NCBI RefSeq assembly: GCF_027244095.1
Contig: NC_069657.1
Coordinates: 146,006,857-146,070,856 of the forward strand
Source: Hemicordylus capensis
Taxonomy: Eukaryota; Chordata; Lepidosauria; Squamata; Cordylidae
Length of the DNA: 64,000 nucleotides
Direction of reading: 5' to 3'
Made by a program: the position numbers and the translations under genes. This document shows, one piece after another, positions 1 through 23,387 of the stretch. Position 1 is the first letter of the stretch. Each line of letters opens with the position of its first letter. Under the pieces are notes generated by a model. It had not been told where the DNA came from and ran no database searches. It was given only the letters and a program-made list of their open reading frames with translations.

Positions 1-1984
1 AGAGAACTTCCCTTTGTGGAGAAGCAGCTAGGCAGGAGGTGAGAGGAGATGGGCGGAAGGCTTAGTGAGGAGCAATGGAATTTTGCTGTCTCGTGGTCAA
101 CAGCTAGCCTGGAGAATTCTCTCATGGAAGGACCTCTGCAGATCCTTGAGAGACAGGATTGTAGGAAGCTTGAATTCTTTCCTGGAGTTTCGGGTGAATT
201 CAAGGGGGAAGCCAGGGCTTTTGGCTCCTGAAAATTTAGTCTAGGGAACCATTTGCTAGTCAGTTTGCATCGGAAACTTATTTTTGCTTTTGTGTGCCTT
301 GCATATTCTTACAACTGTTCTATAGTGTAATGCAACTAAGCTAAGAAATGCTGAGCCTGTGCCATTCCAACAGCTGCAAAAGTCTCTAAACTCTTAAAGG
401 TGCTTTTTGTATTTTCTTACATCTATGTACTTTGCAACTGGGTAACCACGATTTTTAAAGTGTGCTGCCCCAATATCATCTGAGGGTGCTTTTTGAAGTA
501 TTCTTGCAGCTACCAAGTGTTCCTTTTACCTGTAACGAAAAGCTGGGAAAGCCTCAGACAGAAACAGTCTGTACTATTTTGAATAAAGTTTATTTTTCTT
601 TCTTTTCTTTTTTTGTTCTTTGCAATTTTAACCAGCCTCTTTGAGTGGATTTTTAACTCAGGAAAGGGGGGCTGGAAAGGAGTTTACTCTGGTACAAACA
701 CACCTCAATTTGATTGTTCAGCAACTCTACCAAGTTTTCTCACCACATGTAAGCCTGCATGTGGAGGTGTTTGTGTACTTTTCCAAAGGTAAAGGGAAGG
801 AGAGTTTCCCTGGAAATTCACCCAAGCCAGCGAGGAATAATCTCTTGATAAGTGGGTGTGGTGGCAGCATATTATCTGCCAGGAAAGTTTTGGGGAGCAG
901 ACTGTGGGTGAAAGCAAGAGAGGGGATGATTCAGCATTTTTCTTCCCCTCGTGTGGGCTTGCTTTGAGACAAAGGCTGGGTTAAATCCACCACAAGGGTA
1001 CAGCACACTTCAAACTTACGATACCACCAAGCAGCAACCCCAGACTAGTGGGATATTTGGACACATATTGGGCTGAGGACAGAACCAATTGCAAGTCTAC
1101 AAATGGACACCTGTTTATGGAGGCAGAGCCATCTGTTGGACTAGCCGGAAGCAGTCAATTGTGCTTTCATCCACAGAGGGTATATATCAGCTTGCTAAGC
1201 ATGTCAAGAAGCCACAAGTTACTGTTAGACTTTGGAATTGATGAGCCAAAGCCAACTGACAATTTGGTTTGAGGACAACCAAAGGTGCATCTAACTCTCT
1301 CTGATGGAAAGAACTATGTCTTGAACAGACCACATAGATGCAAAGCACCACTATGTTTGAGAGTGGACTAGTTAAGCTGAAGTACTGCTCAATTCAAGAC
1401 ATGATAGCAGATGGGTGGGCCAACCCATTACCCTTGACCCCACCCAAGATTCTTTGAGAGAAGATGGGAGTTGTAGATCCATGCATGAGATGATGACAAG
1501 GGGCACTGGAGATGCAGCTCCTGATGGCATTGACTCTTAGCACCAGCAACCCTATCGACCACTAGGGACATTGGGTAGACACTCAGCATTCCCTTTCTGA
1601 CCATGCTTTCTTTACTCTACTTCTCCTTTGTTAGACTGATAGCCTCAGGTTTCATCCTCTCACCTGGAGAAGGATCTTTCTTCTCCCTTTCCCCTCTTTC
1701 TGTATGTAGCTAGCAAGGCATGTAGGCCTGATCTAACTCCCTGATGGGTTCCCTAAACAAACTACTTTATTGAGAACTTTAACTCCATGTCTCCAGACAA
1801 TATTAATTAGCAGTGCTCTCCTTACCTGTGCACTTCTGCTGCAGTTGGGGAGATATCTTTAGCTCTCTAACAATATACACTTCATGTTGCAGCAAATTGT
1901 TTACATTGGCATTGTTAATATTAATTATTATTATTCCCTCAGTCCTGCCCCCACCCCCCATCAATTGAATGCAGGGGGACTTGC
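1..1984. other. Upstream intergenic region, possible 3' UTR of a neighbour
   Basis: No exon with convincing coding content was found here. The first 600 bases are AT-rich and end in a good polyadenylation hexamer followed by T-rich DNA, so this may be the 3' UTR of a plus-strand gene lying to the left. In human the gene upstream of RPS6KB2 is CARNS1, but nothing here proves that identity. The rest (600-1980) shows no recognisable repeat or gene. Confidence 0.4.
582..587 (+). terminator. Candidate polyadenylation signal of the upstream gene
   Basis: An AATAAA hexamer is followed within 15 bases by a T-rich stretch, the usual arrangement of a vertebrate cleavage and polyadenylation site. It is on the plus strand and 1.7 kb before the RPS6KB2 start codon, so it would belong to the preceding gene. 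Confidence 0.4.
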
Positions 1985-2295
1985 GCGCCATTCTCTGCCA
2001 CGCGGGTAGCTCTATCCTTCCCCCTCACACGGCGCAAAACCAACACCCGGCCCTCCTCCTCCTCCTCCTCCGCGTCGCAACCCTGGAAATGTGAGATGGC
2101 ACGTGAGTCTAGGAGTTCTTTTGCCTGTCTCTCTATGGCACGGCGGGCAGAAGCCCTCGTAGGCCTTTCCTAGCCTCTTCGAGGGACAGAAAAAAACATC
2201 CGTCCCACCTCGATGACGAAGGCGTCGCTAGAAGGATGACGAAGGCGAAAGAGGCGGGGTCTGGAAGGCCGCGGGGTAATTGGGGAGCCCCTGCT
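1985..2295 (+). promoter_or_regulatory. RPS6KB2: CpG-rich promoter and 5' UTR of RPS6KB2
   Basis: GC and CpG content rises sharply from about 1985 and stays high through exon 2. No TATA box is seen, as expected for a housekeeping kinase. There is a (CTC)n run near 2050-2072, a CACGTG E-box at about 2100, and a short direct repeat of GATGACGAAGGCG (starting near 2212 and 2236) just upstream of the ATG. The transcription start cannot be fixed from sequence. Confidence 0.6.
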
Positions 2296-13343
<11,048 letters not shown>

Positions 13344-14540
13344 CTGGGACAGCAAAGAGCTCACTGGACTGTCTGCCTTGCAGAATGGGCATAGCTCTGC
13401 TTGCTGGGCAGGGCATGCAGCGGGGGATAGAGCTGGACCACAGGGACTGCGCCCTCTTGGGGAGCACTGTCGTCTCCCCTGCTGCAAGGGACTACTTCCA
13501 TTGCCAGCTGCAAGGCTTGTGTGGTGTGGGTGCTTTCCTGGTGGAGGGAGCAATCCCCACATGAGGTGCTTTCAGTTCAGTATATAATGAATCATGTTGG
13601 GTATTCCAGGAGCTTGGGATACGCAAAGGACCAGTCAGAAGATGCTTGCCCATGGCTGGATTTGTTGCCACCCTTCCAGATGTAGAGGGGTGTGTGTGTG
13701 TGGGTGTGTGTAGAGAGAGGGGGCTTTTCTATGGAGACCACAGTGAGGGCACAGGAGCTAGCTGCTCTCACTGCTCTTCTAGCTGTAACAGTTAAAGGTT
13801 TGGACCTTACAAAGTCAGGGAGGTGATACACTAGGACTAGGTGGAAAGGATCAAGCTATTCCTTCTGGGTGCGTTAGGCCCTCTCCTTGGAAACGTCATC
13901 ATCTCTCTCCTTTTCCCTGTGTGCACCAAGTGCCCCAAAAGTACTGCTGCTCCTTTGACTCTCCCCAAATGGGTGTTGCAAGCAAGATCCTCTTTCAGGG
14001 CTGCTAGCTACCCAGCCTTGCCCCTCTATATTCTTGCCTGTGGACGAATCCCAGCCGTTGCCAAGAGAATCATGTCGATTGGGTACATGCCCAGAAAACG
14101 GGCTCCTTGCTGTGAGGATTAATAGGCCGTTTGTGAGAACTATGCAATGTACGTGAGGCACTTTAAACATTCGGGAAATGCTCTATACATGCTAAATAGC
14201 AATATCATTGTGAGAGAGCCAGCTATACACAATCATGTGCATCGGCCAGCCGCGTCCAAAGGAGGAGGTTGTTGAGGTGTAGCCATCTTCCCTCTGCTTT
14301 GTCACAGGGAAGGTACTTTTTATTTTAAAAACAAACACAAAAAGAGGCTACCAGACAGGCAAGAGCAAGCGAAGGCTGTGGTACAAAAAGGAACTGGGCA
14401 AAGCATGGCAAAAGGAGTTCATAGGATGAGGTGAGACTTAATCTGTGGAGGTTGTCAGAGATGGGGCCATTGCCCTGCCCTATTTCAGTCCATAGTTGCC
14501 CTTGTGGGGAGTCCTACTTGTACCCTCCTCTCTGCCACCT
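13344..14540. other. Shared 3' region of RPS6KB2 and PTPRCAP
   Basis: This 1.2 kb holds the RPS6KB2 3' UTR (plus) and the PTPRCAP 3' UTR (minus). A (TG)n run lies at 13688-13712. No perfect AATAAA was seen on the plus strand, so the RPS6KB2 polyadenylation site is unassigned and may use a variant hexamer. No further gene is seen. Confidence 0.6.
14319..14324 (-). terminator. PTPRCAP: Candidate polyadenylation signal of PTPRCAP
   Basis: TTTATT on the plus strand reads AATAAA on the minus strand, 217 bases past the PTPRCAP stop codon. It is the only canonical hexamer noticed between the two convergent stop codons. Confidence 0.6.
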
Positions 14541-15122
14541 CTAGAGGGCAGTGACATGCAATTTGCCAGTGTCCTCCCAAGCTGCTGTCCCAGAGAAGGA
14601 ATGCAGATCACTGAGCAAGGCCTCTGCACTGCCCTCTGTGGCTCTCGATCCCCCATCCTCCTCTGAGGGCTCTGGTAGCTCTATGTTTTCTGACGACTCG
14701 GGATCAGCCTTCTTGCTAAGCATGATCTGCCCTTCTCCTTCCTCTTGCTTGTTGTCTTCTTTCTGGAGCTGCTGCTGCTGCTCCTCCTCCTCATCTGTAT
14801 CATCCTGTTGCTGCTCCCCAAGCTCTTCATCTCTCTCTTCCTGGTAGACTTGGGACAACTCCTCTGTGGCTGCCTCCCCTCTGAATTCCTGCCACCGGAG
14901 GTACAGGCTTCTCATCAGGGTCCGGGGATGGTATCTTCCTTCTGACTCGTAGCTCAGCCGACGCCATGCTAGGAACAGCAACAGGAGAAGGAGCAGCAGC
15001 AGGCATACTAGGAGACTCACAGTGACAGAGTCACTGCTGCTGCCACCACTTCCGCTTGAAGCCAGGGCATGCCCTTGAAACAGCGGGAGCAGCACACACA
15101 GAACACAAGGGAGCTTGAATCC
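14541..15122 (-). CDS. PTPRCAP: Protein tyrosine phosphatase receptor type C-associated protein (CD45-AP), main coding exon
   Basis: Small single-pass adaptor that associates with CD45 in lymphocytes. The exon starts after a minus-strand acceptor (tttttacag; CAG at 15125-15123) with GGA TTC AAG and runs 193 codons to TAG at 14543-14541. It has a hydrophobic signal-peptide-like stretch (LPCVLCVLLPLF), a short S/G-rich ectodomain, a transmembrane helix around residues 33-55 (SVTVSLLVCLLLLL...), then the stop-transfer WRRLS. An acidic tail rich in E and Q follows, and the hallmark C-terminus has 'GSAEALLSDLHSFSGTAAWE' and the final LHVTAL, both nearly as in mammals. The initiating exon must lie upstream (above 15126) and was not found; it should be very short. 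The glutamine/glutamate run looks longer than in mammals. Position tail to tail with RPS6KB2 matches human synteny. Confidence 0.93.
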   Translation of the reverse strand, partial: GFKLPCVLCVLLPLFQGHALASSGSGGSSSDSVTVSLLVCLLLLLLLLLFLAWRRLSYESEGRYHPRTLMRSLYLRWQEFRGEAATEELSQVYQEERDEELGEQQQDDTDEEEEQQQQLQKEDNKQEEGEGQIMLSKKADPESSENIELPEPSEEDGGSRATEGSAEALLSDLHSFSGTAAWEDTGKLHVTAL

Positions 15123-15125
15123 CTG

Positions 15126-16075
15126 TAAAAAGGAGAAAATTGGAATGAGTTGCTGTCCCTGGTATAGTATGACAAGCAGTCCTAGCTGTGCTTGCCCTCT
15201 GTGGCACTGTTAACGTGACCTTTACCGGTGTGGATTCTGGAATTCTGCCTTGGAAACTCCCAGCCACCCAGTGTGGATTGGACTCTTGACAGTGTCTGCT
15301 GTGGGGATCTGGGCAGAATGGAAATATTAGGGCATTGTGACTGCTGTAAGCCCCTCTTGTTTTTAAATCACCAGAAATTGCCTGCATATTCTTAAGCTCT
15401 TTGCTGTGGGTGGGGTTGCTTGATTGTGAAAGGAGTTCCCTCCTTAAGGAGGAACATCCAGGCTTCTGTTGGGTGCTGTGATGGACTTGATATATTGGAG
15501 GCTTTGCAGCATCGCTGTGGGCTTGTAGACCACTAGGCGTTGCTATCACTACTAGACTACTTGCTATCATTTTAGAGAGATAACGAGAGAGACTGATTGT
15601 GTCCTGGCACAAGCTCCATCTTTGTCATGTCCCACACTAGAAATCCAGCCACATGATACTCAGGACTGCACATATTTTATGCTAACACAAATTCTGTGAC
15701 TATAAATTATGCAAACTAAAAGTTTACATGCATATTTTCCTCTTATTTTTGTGGTTTTCTTCTTTGTTTACTGTTTTTGCACAATTGATTCATGTCCTCC
15801 CCATGATGTAAGGGGAAGGGCAAGAAACTATGTTAGGCACTGGAGTCCCATCTCTGACCACAGGAAGTCCTGTTCAACTACTCCTCAGGCATCTAACAAT
15901 TCAGCAGGCATTGCTCACCCACTTTCTAGGATTGTTTCATAATAGCTCTGACCTTAGCTTCCCCAAGCAAGGCTCTCTGTGGAATGCTTCTACCTTTGCT
16001 GGTATCAGCCAGTCTTCAGCAGTGACAGATTGGTAGAGCCTGTGGAATACCCATCACTGTCTTCTTACAGCTTAA
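15126..16075. other. Intergenic or PTPRCAP intron 1
   Basis: The missing 5' exon of PTPRCAP should be here or further right. No ATG followed by a good in-phase minus-strand donor could be picked with confidence. No repeat was recognised. Confidence 0.4.
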
Positions 16076-16079
16076 CTTC

Positions 16080-16975
16080 TGTACCAGGTAAATTGATGGA
16101 AAGTATCGTTGAGGACAACATTGTCAAACATATATAAGAACAGGCCTTGCTGAAGGTGAGCCAGCATGGCTTCTGCAAGGACAAGTCTTGCCTCACTAAC
16201 CTTTTGGATTTCTTTGAGAGTGTCAACAGGCATGTGAATAAAGATAGTATACTTGGACTTCTCAAATGTTTTTGGCAAAGTTCCCCACCAAGGCTCTTGA
16301 GTAAACTTAGCAGTCATGGGATAAGGGGACAGGTTCATGTGTGGATTGGTAACTAGTTGAAGGACAGGAAACAAGGTAGGAATAAATGGACAGATTTCAC
16401 AATGGAGAGAAGTAAGATGTGGGGTCCCCCAGGTATCTGTACTGGTACCAATGCTCTTTAAATTGTTCATAAATCTAGAAATTGGGGTAACCCATGAAGT
16501 GGCCAAATTTGCAGATGACACTAAGCTATTTAGGATAGTGAAATCCAAAGCAGATTGCGAGGAGCTCCAAAAGGATCTCTCCAAAGTGGGTGAGTTGGCA
16601 AAGTGGCAAATGCGGTTCAATGTAAGCAAGTATAAAGTGATGCATATTGGGGTAAAAAAACCCAACTTCACATAAACGCTGATGGGATCTTAGTTGTTGG
16701 TGACTGACCAGGAGAGAGATCTTGGGTTCATGGTGGACAGCTCGTTGAAAGTGTTGACTCAGTGTGGCAGCTGTTAAAAAGGCAAATTCCATGCTAGAGA
16801 TCATTAGGAAAGGGACTGAAAATTAAAATGCTAATAATATTATAATTCCCTTATGCACATCTATGGTGTGGCCACATCTGGCATACTGCATATGGTTTTG
16901 GTCGCCATATCTTAAGAAGGATATTGTAGAACTGGAAATGGTGCAGAAGAGGGCAACCAAGATGATCTACAGTAG
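16080..16975 (+). mobile_element. CR1-type LINE, reverse transcriptase fragment
   Basis: Reading across frames gives typical CR1 reverse transcriptase blocks: KVSQHGFCKDKSCLTNLLDF, then EVAKFADDTKLFRIV (containing the FADD catalytic motif), CEELQKDLSKVGELAKWQM, and a downstream VTDQERDLGFMVDSSL. It carries several frame breaks and stops and is truncated at both ends. It is an old, dead copy. Confidence 0.85.
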
Positions 16976-17104
16976 CTGCTTGCCTTGCAACTGCTTTTTC
17001 TGCCTCATGCCATAATTTCCCCTCACTTTCATATTTTTGCATCATGAGTGTCCAGGGCTGTTCTCTAGTCTGTTCATTCGTGTGTGGGTATGTGCGCATG
17101 TCTT

Positions 17105-17360
17105 TAGTATTCCCTGCTAACTGAGCAAAGGGGCACCTTTTTTAAAAATGGCAATTCTCTTATATTTAGCAGGGGGAGAGCAACTGACCCTATCTATCCC
17201 CAGGACAGCATCCCTCCAGTGGCTGTTGCTGGTGTCTATCTTACATTTCTTTTTTAGATTGTGAGCCCTTTAGGGCCAGGGAGCCAACTTATTTATATCT
17301 ATGCAAACCACTTTGGGAACTTTTGTTGAAAAGCAGTATATAACTATTCATCATGTTTGT
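17105..17360 (+). repeat. 'GAGCAAAGGGGCACC' SINE-like module with L2-like tail
   Basis: Starts at CCTGCTAACTGAGCAAAG and includes CAGTGGCTGTTGCTGGTGTC and TTTTTAGATTGTGAGCCC. It ends in ATGCAAACCACTTTGGGAA...GCAGTATATAA. The same module occurs at 9465, 27490, 34215 and 62475. Confidence 0.65.
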
Positions 17361-18560
17361 ATTTAGACTTTACACATACACCCTGGAGTTCCAGCTCCTT
17401 GGGATTCATCTTTGAAACAACTCTGCATGTTTTTAGCAGGAATCATCAGCTAGGGAGGTGGTGGCTTAATTCTCCCATGTACAGCTCACAATCCTGGCTA
17501 AGTAGCAGTCCATTTGAACTGCCCTGGCTCTTCCGGAAGAGGAGAGACCAGCAGTCTGGCTCCTAAGAAGTCTTGTTTTCAGGGCACTGTTCATGAGGAC
17601 TATCAGTTCCAGTGAGTAATATAGCATGTGCACTTAGCTCCAGCATCAACATAGGCAGTTGAATGCCTGGCTCTCTGCATCGTTCACCTGTGTAGCTTAC
17701 TGCTGGTAGCCAAGAAAGCATTTTGCAAAAGTAACATGTATTAAAAACACAGTCCCTTGATAGGCAGCAGCTGCTTGTCTAGGCCCTGTACAGCAAGTGC
17801 TGTGCCTTTGGCTTCCTCCACTTCTGGGCATACATGGCATAAGGGAGGGCAGAGGCTGGACACTAGTAGTACAGTTCCACATCGGGTTGTAGTTGTTCCA
17901 GATCCAGAGCTAATATCCCTTCTGAGCTAACATTTGCCGACAGTGGCAAACTGGTGAGTTTCTCCTTGACTCATGTTACCAATCATAGGGAGAAGCTCTC
18001 CTCCTGCTCTCCTTCTCCGCTGTTTTTGAAGTGGGTCACTTTGGTGCAAAAAACAAAACCCTTTAGTGCAAGAGCTGTTCTGCATTGTGCTGACCTCTGT
18101 ACAGTACTGTGCTTTTCTTAATGCTGGGAAGCCCCCTTAAGGGAACCCTCTCTCAAGAGCTCTAGGAGGAAAGTACTGGGAGAGGCTTCACTTCCCAGTG
18201 CTCCCTGCCCACCTTTCAAGATGGAGCAAGGCTCTGTGTCTCAAAGGAGCCTCTGGGCACTAAGAATGGCAGTCTCTGCATGGTGCCAGGGAGACTCTCA
18301 CACAGGTACAGCAAACTAGTCTGGGGGCTGGGAGTAGCGGTTGATGGGGGCTACACAATGATGAACACTGATGTAGAGAGAGTTGAACAGGCTCCACCCC
18401 CTCCTCCATTTTGAGCTCCCACATTTGGTCTGCTGAGCTTCAAGACATCTGCTACCTTGAATTACTAGACTGCTTACCATCTGCACTAAATGTGAAAGCA
18501 AGTTGTACCTGACTTTTTAATGTGCTATGTAGTTGCTCTGCTTTTCACTGAGTAGGCTAA
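17361..18560. other. Intergenic, nothing recognised
   Basis: No gene, RNA or named repeat could be supported between the SINE-like module and the next CORE-SINE. Confidence 0.5.
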
Positions 18561-18564
18561 CAGG

Positions 18565-18775
18565 ATATACTTTATCTTTAATTTTATATTCCTCCAAGGA
18601 GCCCAGAGTACATAGTTACGTTTCTTCTCACAGCAACCCTGTGAAGTAGGTTAGGCTGAGAGAGAAGTGACTGGCCCAGAGTCACCCAGCAAGTCTCATG
18701 GCTGAATGGGGATTTGAACTCAGGTCTCCCCGGTCCTAGTCCAGCACTCTAACCACTACACCATGCTAACCCCTT
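18565..18775 (-). repeat. CORE/MIR-like SINE
   Basis: Shares the core GTGACTGGCCCAGAGTCACC and the end ACCACTACACCATGC with the copy at 11275-11520, in the same orientation. The two are close in sequence, including GGTCTCCCCGGTCCTAGTCC. Confidence 0.75.
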
Positions 18776-18779
18776 TTGA

Positions 18780-21700
18780 GGGCTAAGCAAGTATATAGTC
18801 ATAAAGGTACAGCTTTCAATGTTAGTTGGCTTGTTTTCAGTTCAGCACTCTTGTCAGCTTTCAGACAGGGGCTGGATACGCCTATCGGTTAGAAATGACT
18901 GTTTTCCTACTGACCTGTTCTATACAGCATTCCCCCTGCTTCTTGGAACAACTGTAATGCCTACTGCAGGCATTGTAGCACTCTTGTGCTACAATATTTC
19001 TGAATAACTGCAAAGTACAAAGTGTGTGTCTTACAGAAGACATTTTTTAAAAGAGGAAAAACAAACCACAAACAATCTAAGATTATTCCAGCAAAGGTTG
19101 AGGGAGCAGCTTTACATAAGTAGAGACTGGAGGAGAGGCTATTGTGATTGGCCATGGTATACAACCTCATTTGGACAGTTCAACAGGGGCATGAAATAGA
19201 ACAGGGGAAGCTAGTATTGGTTAGCACTGGGAGAGTCCCCTCTTCGAAGTAGTAATACAGTCTTGGAGCTGAGCAAGAAAGGACACTTCCTTTCGAGTAA
19301 GTCAAATGGCACAGTGGGGCAGAACGGAGAAACATCTGGGGCTGGTTAAGACAGCCAGCCAACAATTTGTAGGTGAAATATAACCAAAGGCCTGTAAGCA
19401 GCAGAAAATGGAGCACTTCCCACATGGCAATGTCTCATTTAATCCTAATCAAAGGGAAGCAAAATGCACGGTAGTATCTCTTTAAACACTTGCTGCGTTC
19501 GGTAGTACCAAATGCAGGGATGAAGACAATATGGCAGCTTAAAGCTTCTCTAGGACTAAAAATATTTCCATTTCAAGTATGTACCCATGGCAGCACTTCC
19601 TCCCTCCTTGCCCCCAGCAAACATTTCTAGAGCAACAGGCTTCTGCTGTGGAATCCACCACATTTTTATTTCTAGTGACTGGAGGTAGAGTTGGCAGTTA
19701 CTCAGTGCCTGGGCAAGGATAGGTATGCCTGCATCTTGGAGCTCAGGAGAATATATATATTCACTTGTAGAAGTGGCAACTCTACTCCACTCTTCTTCCT
19801 CAGAGAGAGAGAGAGAGAGAGGAGAAAGCCAGAGAAGAGCAAGGAAAAGCATCAGGTTGTGGAAGAGTAGACTCAAAAGCTTGCAAGCTACCAATTCCGG
19901 CTCAGGAGAGTTACTAGGATAACACACTCTTTCTTTGTAGTCTCACACTACTACTGCTGCTGCCGCCACCGCATCACCTATCCCTGCTGGACCTGAGCAT
20001 CTTCTTTCTGTTCCATTTCAAAGAGATCTCCCTCTCCACCCCAACTGGACCTGGCCAGTTACTTACCATCATCAGGAGTGGAGCACTTTTCTCGGTACTG
20101 CCCTGTGTGTGTGCATGCATGCAGCCGTGATGGAAAATGAGACTTTGCAAGCAGCAGCCCTGTGCAAGGGCATGGGGGTGGGGAGCACTTCCTGCCTGTG
20201 CCATTCGCCCCATGCAAGGAAACCACTGCAACGCTTTGCCTAGCACTGTATGCAAAACACGTGTTGGAGCCATCTCCTGGTGTGGGGGTAATTCAGACAC
20301 TTTGGGGAGTAGGGGAACTTCTCTCATACAGTGCACAAATTTCCCCTGTGAATTCAGGGACTATGGGCTTAGTGCCACTGTAGTGGCAGGAACTGGGATC
20401 ATCTCAAAGCCCTAAGCACATCTCTTTTCTATGCAGTGCCCATTTTGCTTAGATGGTACAGAGTATCATCTCTCTGCACAAGTACAGAGGTATTAAACTA
20501 TGCTGCATTAAGTACTTTGAAAGAATGCTTGCTCTCACACACCCACCTAAGCAGAGCTGGAAAAACTTGAACAAAAGCTCCTAGTATTAGACAGCCACTG
20601 CAGCTACTTAAAGATCCTACAGCAGGTGCAACCATAAAGCTCTGTAGGGAGTGTACCCACAGAATACACAGTGTGGTCCAGCAATCTCACATCATGCAGG
20701 GTAATAAATGGTGGGTAATAATTCTACCCCATCAGGATTATGTATCTACACAAAAAGCAAAGTTCCAACAGTACACAAATGAAATAGCTCTGAGTGCACA
20801 CTCACAAGTGGTTTTTTTGTTTGTTTTAATGTCCGCTCAGTTAATTTTAGATCCCATTCAGGTTGAATCAGGAATGCTTCACTCTGAAAGCATGTACGCA
20901 TACACTGCCTTGATACTGCTGCCCAGAACAAAACTCATTCCACACACAATAAAATAATTAGAAAGAATACTGCTCTGAGCACACTACAAATTTGTAGCAT
21001 GGGCTCCCTTCCCCCTTTGCATCACAAAAGGGCATTGTCTATTTTGAAGTGAGAGGGGGGGAAATCCGAGCATTGATTGGCATCCTTTAGGAGGTTCCTT
21101 TTGTTTGAGCTGTTTCTGGCTGCTTGATTTGTATTTCTAGCCAGACATAGCAGAAAGGCACATCTATATATTAATCACTAATGCTTTATTAGATACTGCT
21201 CTCTCTTCCTGGGATCTAGTATCAGCTCTTCTATGCCAAACTCAGTTATATGTTCTGGGTCCTGTAGAGCCTACCAGCAGCACTGCTGTCAGCATTTCAG
21301 TGGCCCTGATTATTCTGTTGCTTGTCCTTCCCTCCTGCTGGTAGTTGCATACCGATGTGTTTGGCTCCTGCTTATGCATAGGAAATGCCAGAAGGAGCTG
21401 TAAGACTTGTAGTTTGGGAGACAGAGAAGTGTGCGTGCTCCCTCAAACCTGAGTCCTAGGGTTGCTTGTGCAAGTATGCTCACTCACTTGCTCTCTGTTC
21501 TACAGGAGGGTCTGGGCTGGCAGTTCTCTGTTCCATAAACTTCCTCAGACACAATATAATTTAGCCTCATGTTTTCCTGATTGTAATATCAGCCCCTCCC
21601 CAGATCTCCAAATCCAGCTGAAGTGTTCCCTCCTCCCCCTGCTTGGGCTCTGCTCACAAACATGAGCCCTAGAAACGTGAGCTGCTTTTGCAGCACAGAG

Positions 21701-23000
21701 ACTTTGCATGTGTGCTTGCAGTCTACATCACTGTTTCCTGCACACCCCTGGCAGTGTAGCTGTCTCTCTTCAATAGTACCAACCACAGCTTCCTGTCACC
21801 CATAGAACAGCCCTGCTACTTGGCCTAAGACAGGAAGAGCAATGCACCTGCCACCCCCGCTTTGCTGTGCAAACAAATCTTCACCTAGCACCTGCAGTGT
21901 GCACACATTCTAGTAGAAATTGTGCTAGTAAGGTTTTGTTAGCAGGATCATAACTAGGATATGACAAAGAACTAGCCTACTTGCACATTAGTTGATCTAG
22001 CAGAGATGGGAAACCTGTTTTGTGAAAGGGTGTAGCACAGTTCCAAAAGCAGGACTCAAGACCATATCTACCTAGGTACGTGCATATGTGCACACTCTTA
22101 CAGAGCATGCGCCTCTTGATTTAGACATCACCTAATTTGGCATTTCCTCAAAATGAGGAATATGCCACTAGAACGGAACGAAAGCAATTTCAGCTCCTAG
22201 GAGTGTCTCTTGAAACAAATCCTAGCTGATCGGGTAAAGGCAAAACTGAAGGAGGCAGGAAGTGAGAGGCACTGGAATTCTAAGGAACCTCAGGCAGACT
22301 TCTTAAACCAAAAGGCAGAGGTACCATTGTTTGAAGATTAAGAGCCCCCTTGTGGACAGTAACATTTGTAACTTTTAATAGTTTGGACTAAAAGCACTGG
22401 ACTACAAGACTATGAAAATCTAGACTTTCCAGAACCAAAACAAATATCCAGTCTTTTGCACCAAGTACAATTACAGTGGCGGCGGGAGGGGGGGAACCAG
22501 GTGGTGCCTGACCTGTCTGTCTCAAAACAAAATTATTAAGCAAGTCTGCTTCCCCTACAATTAGAAATCAATCACTCATTCTCGACTTTAGCAGGTACTT
22601 CATCTAGTTGTTAGAGCAATTGCTATATTTATGTCTGAGCGATAGTCTTACCTAATTTAACTTTTGTCTTAAACAGGGCAGCCCTCTAATTTAATTCACC
22701 CTACATACAACTCTGTTTCGCCCCTGTCTAAAAAGACAATGCAATAAAGGGGAGTGGGGAGAGTATTATTGTCCTTTTGCAAATGAAACATGCATATACC
22801 ATCTCCATGCAAAGCATGTGTCCTTCCCTGCACTTTCAGGAAATGTGAACGGCTGTGAACTCCAATAAAGAGGCGACCTGGCCTGGTAGTCTTCCAATGA
22901 AAAAAGCAAACTTCAGATGTTTAGTAGAAAAGCATTCGTGTTCCAGACACACAGCCACACCACTGATGAAAATTCCTAGCTGACTTTGCTGTAGTCTGGG
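18780..23000. other. Intergenic between PTPRCAP and CORO1B
   Basis: Over 4 kb with no supportable gene. A (GA)n run lies near 19803-19822. The rest is unique-looking sequence in which neither an exon nor a recognised repeat was found. Confidence 0.5.
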
Positions 23001-23004
23001 CTGC

Positions 23005-23145
23005 ACAATTTCAACCCTCCAGCTGGTTTTGAACTACAGCTCCCATCATCCTCTGCCAGTGTGGCCAATCATCAGGGATTATGGAGTTACAGCCCAACAT
23101 CTGCAGGAGCACCAAACCTGAGCATCCCTGGTCATGACTATACTC
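23005..23145. repeat. hAT-MITE-like inverted repeat fragment
   Basis: Contains 'tgaactacagctcccatcat' and related segments typical of the abundant squamate hAT MITEs that include the motif GTTGTAGTC. The arms are diverged and no target duplication was identified. Confidence 0.4.
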
Positions 23146-23387
23146 CTCCTGGGATGTCTGGGAGCCAGTTCCTTTGGGCAGCTCTAGCTAAACGGAACAG
23201 CAGGAATTGTGCCTTGTGTTTGTCCATGTCATCCATGCAGGTGGAACCCCCTTAAATGGTCTGGAAAAGGCAAACTCATTCCAGGAAAGAGCCTTTACTT
23301 ACCTTGAATTTACTTCCAAGACTGTGGGGAAAATAAGGAAGGGGACAACAACAATCTCATGCACAGAGCTGTGGCTTTATAAAGATT

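Noticed and set aside
14551-14847. 98-codon open frame antisense to PTPRCAP
   Set aside because: A serine/cysteine-rich shadow of the acidic CAG/GAG-rich PTPRCAP exon.
15031-15612. 193-codon minus-strand frame overlapping the PTPRCAP 5' side as its first exon
   Set aside because: It is in a different frame from PTPRCAP at the overlap and shows no signal peptide or known domain.
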